Of a stretch of DNA of 64,000 bases, positions 32,745-44,170 are shown piece by piece (position 1 is the stretch's first letter; each line of letters starts with the position of its first letter). Under the pieces are notes generated by a model, which had not been told where the DNA came from, searched no databases, and was given only the letters and a program-made list of their open reading frames with translations. The position numbers and the translations under genes are program-made. Source of the DNA: Thysanoteuthis rhombus (taxonomy: Eukaryota; Mollusca; Cephalopoda; Oegopsida; Thysanoteuthidae); contig OY735227.1 of the NCBI GenBank assembly GCA_963457665.1, forward strand, positions 50,356,344-50,420,343. The letters are read 5' to 3'.

Positions 32745-34673
32745 CTGTAGAGAAACATCACTAGATGACACGATTAAAGGCCTGGTGTGATACTCAAGAC
32801 TGAAGATGCAAAGAAATTAACCCCTCAGAGACTTTCTTTCAGTAAAATCTTAAGTGCGAATGACTCAATTTAAACAGATTGATTGACAAATTAGGAAAAT
32901 GTTTCAAGGCCCTCAAGAAGAAAATTCTTCCTCCATCCTTTTTCCATTATACCAAACATTTTTCTCTTGTGATTGAACGCAGTTAGTTTTTTGTTCAACT
33001 TTATTTTTGTAATTTGGGATTAATGTGCACTTCTAAGTTTTTATGTGCCCGTATTTTTATGTCTGTTTTACATTGTCACTGTGATTTTTTTAGCCTATGT
33101 TTCCCGTGATTTATGTTTGAGATGTTAGCTAAAAGAGCTCAGACCGTAAATGATGGTTCGAAATGATTGGTAATCTTGCAAGTTAACTCTTGTGCATTTT
33201 TATTCATGAACAGATTTTGTCCAATGAAGCCTGCTGGGTATCATAAAAAATACATTTTTCTTTAATTTAAATATTTTTACGTTACATTTCTGCCAAAGCG
33301 AGCTGATACAACGAAGTGTTGTAAAAATAAATGTATTAACGTGAATCTTTTGACTAAGACCTACAAAGAAGGCATGGCTTGTGCAATTTGCTTCACTGGT
33401 GAAACTGGTTGATGATTTTTCATGAAGTCAATGAACGGAGTGACCACCTTTTCTAGTGGGGATGGCAATAGTAATTGGATTCACCCGTGGGATCGTAAGT
33501 TTTCTATGAAGTCAGAGAATGGTTTGAATAACTGTGTTGACAAATATAGTGAAAATGTCCTACTTCTGTCGAACGGGTCATTCTGAGTCTCTAAGCCGTG
33601 ATGCAGGACAAAGTTCGGTGTTTTCTGCTAAAGAGAATCTTAATACCCTTGAAGCAACTATGTTTTCCTTGATTTTTCAAGTTCAAATTCACGTTTGTCT
33701 TGTGTTAAATGTATTTTGTTACTTATGTCATTTTTCGCATTTGCATATTTGCGTTGGACAAGCTCTTCACGATCGGAAAGAAGGTGGGAACAAACGTTTA
33801 TTTTCTCTTCTTTGTTTTTCGAAATCTCAAACTTTATGCAGTGAATTTATTTCTTTAAAAGCGACATTTGCCTGTGGCTGGTAAATCACTGCTATTAGTT
33901 TTCTTTGTCGGCGAAAGATTCATAAAAAAAGGTTTTCTTTTTGATTTTTTGTAGTAGAAAGGAATGTTCTCGTTTCTCTTGCATTTTAGTATTTTTATTG
34001 GTGACACTATTTGTAGCATTTCGTTCCCAGAGTGCTCTGTTTATATGATGATTTTTGTTGATTTTTGAAAATATTTTTGGCGACATCACTGCAAATGGAA
34101 ACGAAGGTCATCCATGATGATACTGCATAATCATACGTTGTTGGTCTGGTGTGTCCTTAGTACGCTCGATATGGCACGTATAAAATGAAATACGTTCGTG
34201 GTCGAGTGAGCACTGCATTATTTGAGGAAAATTAAAATTCTTTTTGAGAATAGGTTCTTGAACAATGGTTGACGGTAAATCTTTATAAATGGAAAAGTGA
34301 TTTTGAGTTTTGTGTCGGAAGTTAGAAAAACTTGATTTTTTAGTTTCTTTTTTGTTTGTTTGTTTTGGTCACAGACACACCCTGAAGAATGCAATCGTGT
34401 ACACAGATATGACTGAAATTGTTCATTGTTCTTTGTTGTTTTAAATGACTTTACTTTCTCTTCATGTTTTTTTCAAAAAAAAAATGTAAAAGAGAGAGAT
34501 AAATGATAAGTGAATAAGAACATTTTCCGAAAAGGAACAGATAGAGATGAGAGAGAAACAAACATTTTTCTGAGATGTAACGGAAAAATACTCTGAATGA
34601 GAAGTAGAGATTTCAGTTGATATTTGATATGTTTCAGAGAAAACCCAGTTGACAAGACAACGTAGATTTTAAA
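32745..34673. other. Unassigned
   Basis: About 1.9 kb with no recognised repeat. A 116-codon plus frame (33534-33884) has no supporting motif. A string similar to GAAGATTATGCAAAGAAATT (32586) recurs at 32800 (GAAGATGCAAAGAAATTAA). Confidence 0.4.
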
Positions 34674-34797
34674 GGACTGTTTAATTGAATATTTCATTTT
34701 TATTCTTTAATATTTGATTTGATTTCTAAGTAACAATTTTTATTAAAGACACTTTTTGTGTGGGTATTCGTAAACTATACTCACATACCTAAACAAA
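34674..34797. repeat. Duplicated segment, copy 2 (with 32474-32583)
   Basis: Starts GGACTGTTTAATTGAATATT and ends on minus in a donor-like GTATGTGAGTATAG. Above it on minus lies a possible 65-nt exon, with acceptor CTACTCAACAG near 34850. Confidence 0.65.
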
Positions 34798-34977
34798 GAT
34801 AGGATAGATAAAGAGTAACCCTTTGCAGGCGCCAAAAGGGCAATAGAAACCTGTTGAGTAGAAAAAGTGCGCTTATAAGTAAGAGAACCATAACATAGTC
34901 ACTAGTAGAATAGAAAGAGATGAGTAGAATAGTCAGGTGACTACAAGCGGTCTCACCATTATCATCAGTCATTTAAT

Positions 34978-35176
34978 GTCCGTCGTTGGAACTTTCCTAG
35001 GATATGCCACACCTCTTTATCGTGGGCGTCACAGAGCTAATACTTTCTGAATTTGTCTCGTTTATCTCTCCATCTTGTGTTCAGTCGGCCTCAGTTTCGC
35101 ATATGATCTCTGGGGATCCATGTTGTGAGTCGTGGTGTCCATCGGTTGTCTGCCATTCTTGCAACATCGGTCTACA
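34978..35176 (-). mobile_element. RTE-clade LINE, 3' fragment
   Basis: Plus strand reads the complement of the RTE C-terminus (CATGTTGTGAGTCGTGGTGT, CTGCCATTCTTGCAACAT), as at 26.6 kb. Frameshifted, tail missing. Confidence 0.75.
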
Positions 35177-35215
35177 GGCCACCAAATACTGGACGCAGGC
35201 AGTAGGAGGACTGAT

Positions 35216-35253
<38 letters not shown>

Positions 35254-36205
35254 GAGTGAGGATTTTGCTTGGCCCTCGAGCGTAAACTATCGATGTGTTT
35301 TCAGTCGACCATAAAAGAAAAATAAAGGTTCAGTTTTCAAGATGAGTCTTGCATCTTCTGTTTCCTTCCCTTGCTGTAGCCACGGTGTGCATACATGCAA
35401 TGAAATCCCCCCACCCCACCGGCCAGTCCTTCAAAGGGTGAAAATGACGAGACAAGTCTAATGATACGTCACGGGTGCTACTGTCCCCGTGGTATGAATG
35501 CCAAGAAAGGAAAGTTGAGAGATCGAAAGGACGAAAGAAAGAGAGAATCATTGAGCTGCTTTTCTTCCACACTCCCCTCTCAACATATAACCACGATCTA
35601 ATTTAGAACCGTCCTCTCTCTCTCTCTCTCTCTCCCTCTCTCTCTTAAATTATCTTTTTTCTGCCCTCTTTCTTCCTTTGTTGGAGGTCACGTTTTTAAT
35701 CCCAAACATCGCTTGAAAAATGATCAAGTTTTAAAACACAGAATGAATAATAAACTAAACTGATTCATATTTTGTTGACTTAAAGTAAAATCGATGTCTT
35801 TTTCTGGCTTTTATCTATGAATCTATGTTTATTGTCACAAAATATTTACTAAAGTAAATAACAGGCAGAACAGAAAGGTAGTTTCTTGGCCGGCAGCTCA
35901 TTCAAAACAAACTGATTTACAAAGCGATCGTTTTGTTGGATAAGGGACTGAGAAGACAGAGAGAATTGAGAGAGGGACGAAGAAACCTCGTACATGGAGG
36001 GAAGAGAAAGAGGGGATTTATTTATATTTCTATCAATTGTTTCACGGATATGGGCATTCAGCTACACACATACTTTTACTCACTGAAAACCGTCTGATCA
36101 GGTATTTTCAGTTGTGTAGCCTCCTGTATTGACCTTCCTTTTTGTATATGTGGAATGAAATGAAGAAAAAGTTCGTTTTTTTTTTAATGTGAGTGCCTAT
36201 TAAGT
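35177..36205. other. Unassigned with two (CT)n runs
   Basis: CT microsatellites at about 35219-35249 and 35613-35645; otherwise nothing recognised. Confidence 0.5.
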
Positions 36206-36457
36206 CCACATTGTTGCTTGCCCCAAATTTCACGCAGAAACTCAGTTTGTAATGAATACTTCTACACATCAAAAGGCTGAAGACCTGAGGAGACTTATTT
36301 TCACTTAGCTTTCAGCAATGACCACAGGGCAACCGTTGAGAAACTGTAAACTGCAGTATTACTGTGGCCTATGAGAACTAGGAGAGAAGGGCTGGAGACT
36401 TGCTGTCACTCAAACTCCAGCGGTAACCACCAGACAACTGGTGTGAGATTGCAAATG

Positions 36458-36516
<59 letters not shown>
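36206..36516 (+). mobile_element. LINE family F, copy B1, 3' UTR and tail
   Basis: The shared lead-in (see 31050-31122) is followed from 36274 by the F 3' UTR: GGCTGAAGACCTGAGGAGAC, GTAAACTGCAGTATTACTGT, TGGTGTGAGATTGCAAATG, then (TAA)n to 36516. Confidence 0.75.
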
Positions 36517-36518
<2 letters not shown>

Positions 36519-37525
36519 AGAAGACAGATACATAATGTTGCAGATGAGAGATCATTGACAATGTTACGCAAAGGAAACCTGAAAAGTGAAACAAAATAGC
36601 TCATGATGGCAGCCCAAAGCAAATGCATCAGGGCAACCTATATCATAGCAGAAGTCGACAGACCACGAACAAATAGCAAATGCCGTCTATGAAGGGAAAG
36701 GGATGAGACTGTAAACCACATAAAAAGTGAATGTTGTCAGCTAGCCAAGAAGGAGTATAACCAAAGGCACGATAGGGTAGCAACAGTCATACACTGGGAA
36801 CTGCGCAAATGCATGTTATTCAGCCATGTGGAAAAGTGGTACCAGCACAAATCGGAGAGAGCCCTAGAAAATGAAAGCCGTAATCTCTGGAACTTTGACA
36901 TCCTAACTGACCGCCCCATCCAAGCGAGAAGACCAGACCAGGTAATCGTGGGGAAAGGACGGAGAACCAAATAAAAAATAGACATGGCTGTGCCTGTGGA
37001 TCAAAGAGTTAATACGAAAGAGGATGAAAAACTAGGGAAATACCAGAACCTGGCTAGTACCAGTAATAGTAGGTGCACTCGGAACTGTACTAAAGACACT
37101 GAAAGCGAGATTGGATGAACTAGGGATAAAAGGAAGGACTAAGACTATACAGACCACAGCGCTTTTGGTAACTGCACCCAAACTGTGGAGAGTAATGGAA
37201 ATATGAAATCAACAGCCCTCAGCTGTTAACAATGGCATAAGAGCAAGAAAGAAGAGAGTAGAAAAATATGGTGAAAGCAGAACAACCCACAGGGATGCTA
37301 TGATAAGTGAAGAAAATATGAGAGGAGTATTAGAAACCTGAGGAAACTTAGTGTCACTCAACCTTCAGCGATAGCCATTGGGCAACTGGAGTGAAACTGT
37401 AAACCACAGCACTGCTGAGGACTGTGAGAGTGTGAAGAGAAGGGTTAAGGCTTGAGGAGACTTGAGGAGACTTGCTCTCGCTCAGTCTCCAGCAGTGATC
37501 ATTAGACAACTGGAGCGAAAATGCA
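36517..37525 (+). mobile_element. LINE family F, copy B2, knuckle, endonuclease and 3' UTR
   Basis: Begins at the end of the B1 TAA tail. The plus frame gives KCRL, a stop where the second knuckle Cys should be, then ERDETVNHIKSECCQLAKKE, YNQRHDRVATVIHWELRK, EKWYQHKSERALENES, LWNFDILTDRPIQARRPDQV and, past one in-frame stop, KIDMAVPVDQRVN. PD, about 14 residues, then D fits the catalytic pattern of R2-type restriction-like endonucleases. The C-terminal LGALGT-like part and 3' UTR follow. Tail degenerate. Confidence 0.8.
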
Positions 37526-38014
37526 AATAATAATAAAAATTGAAATATTATTACGTACAAGTAACTTTATTTCAATGCAGTTTGTATTGTTTACGTTGAA
37601 GCATTCAACCATGATCATTTTTCTTTTCACCATTGCATTATTTCCTTTGGGAATATGGTCTCGAGGGTATAATACGTACAAAGTTACAACCAATCGAAAT
37701 ATGATAACCCTCCCCATAGCATGAGTGCAATGTTTTGAAGTGTTTCAAAATATATAGCACTGTTTTTTTATTGCGACTCGTTGTCTGGAAAAATAATAAT
37801 CGGCTTTATGGCAGTCCGTTCGTAAGTACGAGTGGCCGTAAGTCGGATATTCTTAACTCGGGGTCTGCCTGTATTATCGTCTGTTCTGTAGTCTGTGCAG
37901 TGGTTGAAGTTTTTCCACTCGTTATCGACATTTTCTCTGGTGGCGTTAATTTTATAGTGCCAGTGAAAGGAATCTATTTTCCACCGTGTTTATTTCTAGT
38001 CGTTTCCGCAATGA
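37526..38014. other. Unassigned
   Basis: An open frame at 37735-38052 has no motif and enters MITE-R. Confidence 0.4.
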
Positions 38015-38148
38015 CTGGTCTGGTTAGTCACTCAGTAGAAACTATCTTGTGAATAATGTGTTTTGGCAGCTCCATTGATGCTGCACGTGATACATATATT
38101 CCTAAAAACTGATGAGATTTATATTGACAGTTTGGGTTGACGGTTTTT
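38015..38148 (+). mobile_element. MITE-R, internally deleted copy
   Basis: Only about 60 bp of each end are present: ACTGGTCTGGTTAGTCACTC at the left, TATTGACAGTTTGGGTTGAC at the right. The junction lies near CTTTTGGCAG and GCTCCATTGATG... in the middle. Both ends are kept. Confidence 0.75.
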
Positions 38149-38156
38149 ACTATTTG

Positions 38157-38157
38157 T

Positions 38158-38199
<42 letters not shown>
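38157..38199. repeat. C run and (CT)n
   Basis: Follows the MITE-R end. Confidence 0.9.
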
Positions 38200-38203
<4 letters not shown>

Positions 38204-38800
38204 CACTTTATCTGCTATTTGGTCGCCCAATTCCCAATTTCCATCTATTTAGCCAGATTCAATCCTCTTTAAAGGAAAGCCTTCTTTGTTTTATTTCCCT
38301 TTATTCCGTTTAAAGTTAGAATTCTTTGTCTCCTGAAGTTGAGGATATTTTTATATTTCTGCCATTCCAGTTTGTTTTTTTCCCATCACGACAAATATTT
38401 CGATTAATTTGCTCTGCTTTTGATTTCAATTTATTGATTCAAGTTTTACAGAAAAAAAATGCATGAAGACCTCTTAGAGGGATAACATTTTTGCTGACTG
38501 AATATCGCAGTTCATTTGTTGAAATTTCCGTGTCTTCTACTAGCTGTGGCTATTTCGAACCAACGAACAGGTATCCAGACGTTGTAACTGCAATTACTAC
38601 CCTAGCCAATCCCATGAATGAGGGACATCTGTTTTGTCTCTGTAGACATTGGAATGACACAGGAGTGTCCCTTCCAAGGCTGGATAAAACTTATGGATAT
38701 CCTCGAGAGGCCCAGTCATTAGGATCGCTCTTACGATCTCGATAATGTAGGAAAAAGGACCTGCACCTTGCTGCAAGGATGCTCCATTCCCTGGTTAGGA
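38200..38800. other. Unassigned
   Basis: An open frame at 38491-38745 lies in what may be the body of the tRNA-like SINE that follows on minus. Confidence 0.35.
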
Positions 38801-38809
38801 ATCAATGTT

Positions 38810-38875
38810 TTCCTTCTCCGAGACTAAACTCGGAACCTAATGGCCAATAGTCTAACCCTTATTCCAGTCAATAAT
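38810..38875 (-). mobile_element. tRNA-like segment, possible SINE head
   Basis: Minus strand: GGTTAGACTATTGGCCATTA, then a T-arm-like hairpin CCGAG-TTTAGTC-TCGG. B box decayed. Confidence 0.35.
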
Positions 38876-39961
38876 TGAACAATCGTAGCAACAAAATCTG
38901 AAGTCAGGCAAAAATCCATCGACGAATAAATGTGACGAGAATAAATTGTTTCAAAATTAAAACGGTATACAAAGCAGAATTCATTTCTCCATAGAATTTG
39001 TGTTTCATTCATTTTAGTTGTGGCTATGATTGTTCAATCCAACGACGGGGTGTTGACCAGTAAAAGAGGGCCATGGCCAGTATGATGACAAAATATCAGT
39101 CAATATCTACTAAAATGATGAGATTAAAGGAACACGCGACATGTTGCGTGACAGACTAAGTACACTCAACCGGTTACTGATGTGGGGTCGGCCAGAGAAC
39201 ACATACAAAGTTACCAGAAATGCATTCTGAAAAGATTTTATTTCCTTCTTTAGGGGTGCTGAAACCCAAACTGTGGGAAGTGGAGGGAGGATTTGGAAAA
39301 AAAAGAAACCTTGTCTTTTGTTCTTCCTCTCTATTTCTTCCCATTGTACGTTCGAGAAAGGTATTGGATGCAAATACACATAAGAACAGCGGTGTGATTT
39401 CTTCTAATACCTCCTCGACAGAAGGTCACAGGTTAGATGCGTAACTTGACTGAGAATCTACAAAAGGCATGGATCCATCTACTCTCCTGCAGCTACGAAG
39501 GCAACCAGTCTAGAAGAAGGACAACTCTCAAACTAGAGAGTAGACCCCCACTTTAAGTGGTTTGAGGCCCAATTTAACGGTCCTCCGATATCTCCTGAAG
39601 CCAAGATGATGTTTCCCTCTGGACTACATCAGCAAAGAAGAGAGAAGGATTTTGACGACTGTCCATACACTTAACCCAGGTATGCACCATAGTGGGGACT
39701 CTCCAGTGTCGATCCATTGTCTGTAGAGACGGAACAGAGAACGGTCATAGCCCAGTATGACACAATGCCACAAGATCTTGTATTACCTGGTGGCCACCCA
39801 GGTTCAACATTGTTCAAACGAGAGCCAGTGCGTTCTGTTATATCATCCTGAGCCAAAAATTTCACCGTGTCTCTATGCCATACATTTTTATAACGTTCTT
39901 AAAGTTCCATTTGTTTAACTTATTGACCGTGTTTAAGGGAATATCTAATGAAAAACATAGG

Positions 39962-39964
<3 letters not shown>
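38876..39964. other. Unassigned
   Basis: 39430-39880 is less AT-rich than its surroundings and may be an unrecognised repeat; no coding frame stands out. Confidence 0.35.
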
Positions 39965-40029
<65 letters not shown>

Positions 40030-40210
40030 TCCATTATAAATCCTCTGCCGCACACAATTCTTTCCAAATTCCATCAATGACAAAGGTGATTTTGCTAATT
40101 TCTGCTATGTCTTACCGGGAGACTTTTCCATCTCGCCTTGTGTCTGGTCTTTTCCAAGTGCATCCTCTCTTCACGTTATATGCTTTGCCCATCGCCATGT
40201 TCATGGATTA
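39965..40210. repeat. (TA)n plus repeat family C, copy 1
   Basis: TA tract 39965-40027, then a segment with GATTTTGCTAATTTCTGCTA and TGTCTTAC. Similar to 56477-56720, which also starts with a TA tract. Confidence 0.5.
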
Positions 40211-41480
40211 GTTTCTTGAACGATATCATTCACCCTTATCATTTCTTTCAAATATGGCGTTGCGTAACTTCTTCGTTTGTTCATGAATACTCTCGGCTCT
40301 AGTGTAGTATTATTTCTTTGCTCAGTCCATTCTCCCATTGCTAATGTGCTATAAAAATTATATTGAGGAATGTAGATTTCACTGTCTTATCAATTTTTTC
40401 TCAAGTTTATTTGTCAAGTTCTCCCCCACCCCACGTACAATGCTAGCATTCCCTACTAGTATGATATGATACCAATATTTCATCTGGAATTGAAAGGAGG
40501 GTTTTTAAAACAGTAAATTTCGTTAATTACAAACATTCATCAATACTAAGATGCCTACCATTAACGGAATTAACGGCCACAAACTGAGTTTCCAATTTAG
40601 CCTTTACGTATATTGTAAATTATTGCCATGCCGACACAATTCGGAATAAATATATATTTTATTCCCAGACATGGATGCATAAATCAAACAACTGCTGTCA
40701 GAGAGACAGACAGAAGTTAAGTGTCCAGTTTTGCATAATAAATCGTGTCCTCACTTTAGAGCCCATCACTTAGTCCAAATATAAAACCTAATTCGGTAAA
40801 GATTCAGTTCCGGCTTTACCAAACCAGAGTAATTTTTCTTGAAATTCTATTTTTCTATCTAGTTTCATCTGCTTTGACAAAATCTGACCCTCAATCTTTT
40901 TAGAAAAACCAACTTTCAAGTTGGAGTGAGAGAATTGGTTACTATTTCCAATGTACGTAAGATGCGAAAATGGTCCCTTACTTTTTGTACATCTTAATGG
41001 CAGCAGATGTTTAATTAGCGATGTAAATGTATTGCTGAAAGATTCAATGTGTTTTGAATGAATATGGCCTTCGTTTCTTCTGGAAACATTTCATTTTTGA
41101 AGTGAATTTTTCATTTTTATGCTTATCAACTTTTAAATTACTGCCTAAAAACAGTTATTTGAAAAGAAAAAGAGAGGAATTTTAAGCGTCACTCACACCC
41201 AAACCCCAACCGAAACCCTAAACCCTTGAGAAAAAAAGAGTAAAAAAATATTTTTGAATTGATATGTCCGAGTATATCGCTGGGTGATATGGGCGTGGAA
41301 GCAGATGAAATGAGAGGGTGTGGTAGTCGGCCAATTTGGAAATGAACCCTTTTGAATTACGAATAGATGAGCTGAAAGAAAATGCTGATGTTGGGGTAAT
41401 GGGAAGGTCAGGATGGAAGTTGGGAGGGATGTCGTGTGATTTCCCCATAGACATTTTCACTGTCGCTGTTTTGAATGTCA
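40211..41480. other. Unassigned
   Basis: No recognised element. Confidence 0.4.
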
Positions 41481-41720
41481 GCTCATGTAGTTTAATGGTT
41501 AGCTCGTCTGGCTCACACTCAGAAGGTCCCAGGTTCGATTCCTGGTATGAACACAGAGTGTAGATATCTTCCGGATTTTAGTACACTCAGCAGCTAATTA
41601 AGTTAATCCAAGTTGTGTGGTTAGGGTGGATGTATACATTCTGTGGACTTATGTTCTGCCAAGAGGGATGGTCATAAAATACTGAGGGTATAAAGTCCCA
41701 TTCTTGATCACTAAGCTATT
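41481..41720 (+). mobile_element. tRNA-Val-derived SINE (family S2), copy 2
   Basis: The first 72 nt (41481-41552) can fold as a tRNA. The acceptor stem is nearly complete. The anticodon stem TCTGG/TCAGA holds loop CTCACAC, which puts anticodon CAC (Val) at 41514-41516. T arm CCAGG/CCTGG encloses TTCGATT, with B box GGTTCGATTCC at 41532-41542. A body with GAGTGTAGATATCTTCC follows, matching the S2 copy at 20.9 kb, so this is a SINE and probably not a tRNA gene. The 3' end is uncertain. Confidence 0.75.
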
Positions 41721-42710
41721 GCACCGGTCTCCAATGGGAAATATCTCTTTACCTTTCACATTAATTCGACACATTTCTGATGTAGAGCTGATTTGGACGT
41801 ATGAACTTGGTGTCTGCTGGGCGACAGGGGAGCCATTAGTTCAACTCTCTCTTTTAACACACAGACTCCATTCCTTATACCTAAAGACAATCCAGTAAAA
41901 AAAAAACGGTTCCTTTTCCCCGTCTGCTCAGTAAAATGTCGCCGATTGTTGAAAGCGTTGGACTCTATTTTCAGCAGTTGGATCCAACTTCTATGTTTGT
42001 TAAGATTCCTATTCTATTAAATACACTCTCGCACTGTAGACCAGGTCAGATGTTCGGATGGGGTACTGATGATTTTGATGAGGAACTGCTGTAAGAAGGT
42101 CATTGTCCAGATGATGACCTTTGTCCTTCTGGGGATTTGGTAATCTCACGTGGCCATTTGCAGACATCTTGTGCATTTAAATAACAACAGCAAATCCCTT
42201 TGATGGCCGTCGTTGCAATGTTATCAAAACGAAATTCACAAAACATCAAAGTCGAATATAACTTTTAGCTTATTTTGTCACTCCTCCTGCTCGTGGAAAA
42301 GGAAATGATAACAAGATTTAACGAATAACATCCAATTCTAAAAGCCTATATTAACAATTTTTGGCGATATTGAATACTCAAATAATATCCAAAGTTTGGT
42401 CGAATAAAAATGATATTACTTCCCAATGCCTCAAATAATTGTTTGTCACTATTCTATAAATCGACAAACAAGTCAACAAAGTATTTTTATGCAAATATCT
42501 TCACCAATCGTGAGATTCTGAGAGAAAAAGAATCCTTCTTAGGAGAGGAGAAGCATCATTGTTATTATTATTTATAAAATAATAATTCGAAACGGCCATT
42601 TATTTTGGTTCTAATCTGATAATTAAGGTTAAAGTTCAAACTCTAATTTTTAGGCACCAAAAGTCAAGATAGATCAATCAAACACGAAAATGAAATAGAA
42701 TCAAATACAA
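41721..42710. other. Unassigned
   Basis: No recognised element. Confidence 0.4.
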
Positions 42711-43232
42711 CAGGTCTGGTTAGTCACTCGATAAAAAATGCCACGTGACAAATGTCTTTTGACTGTGTCGAAGGTGATCGATTCAAGAAATTGAGAAAGC
42801 GGTTATCAATGAATAAATCAGTTCTCTAGCCTTTAGTTGGGTAGTAATCACTAAAAAAAAAGTTTGGATTTTCACAGAGAAAGCGTGAATGCAGCCAGAC
42901 ACAAACTGCTTAAACTTACATCACAAATTGAACCTACTTTGAAAACCAATTACGGGGAAGGGTTTATGGGGAAAAAAACAGAAAAAAACCCTTTTTTTTT
43001 TAGACATAATATGGAGGGGACGTTTGAATTTTCAGCCTTTTAGCTCCATTGGTGCTGCTTGTATACGATATGCTCACACGTCCAGCCAACGAACTTAGCA
43101 TTTGAAATACGACTTCAAATGAACGGTTCGGATCAAAATAAATGGCCGATTTAAAACGTCATAACTTGCCCCAAGCACATTTCCATTTAGAAACTGAATA
43201 AAACCATGTTGACTGTTTTGGTTGATAGCTTT
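42711..43232 (+). mobile_element. MITE-R, copy with ~100-bp extra segment
   Basis: Starts ACAGGTCTGGTTAGTCACTC, ends CATGTTGACTGTTTTGGTTG. All landmarks are present. An extra stretch near 43095-43190 makes it longer than the others. Confidence 0.75.
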
Positions 43233-43752
43233 TAATAAATTATTTCATGTACCTTGCGTCTTCCCAAGAAACCATTATCGTGATTTCTGTTTTCTTTTGT
43301 TTTTAGTGATGGGGTTAGTAGTAGTAAGCGCTCCAACTTTGTAAGTCAGTGTTCGATTACAAATAAAGCTAGGATTTTCAATGTTAGTTTCCAATCGTGA
43401 TTTACTTCCTCTGTTTAAAATATTCGCCCAATACAGTCTTTTAGAATCATGCCAATCAACGTGAGATAAAGATTGATCGTAAATCTCTTCTCTATCTATA
43501 TAAGTCTAGTTTTGTATTCGGCAACTGAGGCTTTGAAATCCATTTCCTCTTATGCTTCTATCAAAGCAGGTTATTCTTTTTCACTCGTACGCCTGTATTT
43601 TCGTTCCGTTTTATGTCATACTTTTCCTGTGCCAGTTTTAGATCTGCCTCGTCTTTACTTTCGAAAGTTTCCTTTCTCTCTTTCCCCACACTGCTTCTTT
43701 TTTCTATTTTTACGTGATACTCGTCTGTTTCATCTTTGCCAAAGACCTTGGA

Positions 43753-43754
<2 letters not shown>
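43233..43754. other. Unassigned
   Basis: No recognised element. Confidence 0.4.

Positions 43755-43815
<61 letters not shown>
43755..43815. repeat. (TA)n microsatellite
   Basis: Pure TA run. Confidence 0.95.
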
Positions 43816-43817
<2 letters not shown>

Positions 43818-43889
43818 CCCGTGTCTGTCTGTCAGTCTAACTTCCCACATATCTTCAAAGGTTAATTTAAATGACATTGTGTAAGGCTA

Positions 43890-44170
43890 GGTCATTGGCT
43901 GAGGAAGAAGTGGTTAAATTTGGGTACAGATCTAATTACCTCCGTAGCTGTTACCTGCTTCATAGCTATATATCTACTCAATATCTCCAAAAGTTCTCCA
44001 CGAATTTCAATGCAACTTTCTGGACGGTTACAGTTGGGTGAGAAAATTGGTTAAATTTTGTCTGCACAGTATCTGCCAAAGTTCTCAATTAATTCCAATA
44101 ACATTCTTTAAAGGTGTGGGTCTCTGGTTGGATCCAAGAATTCCTTTGCAGTTAACCCTCGCAACGGAGC
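43890..44170 (+). repeat. Repeat family G, one to two units
   Basis: CAATATCTCCAAAAGTTCTC, CACGAATTTCAATG and GTTGGATCCAAGAATTCC match the units at 15.2-16.0 kb. Confidence 0.6.

Noticed and set aside
33534-33884. 116-codon plus frame as a gene
   Set aside because: No motif or supporting signals; length is within chance for this amount of DNA.
41481-41552. Functional tRNA-Val gene
   Set aside because: The D arm pairs poorly and a SINE body shared with another copy follows directly; more likely a SINE head.
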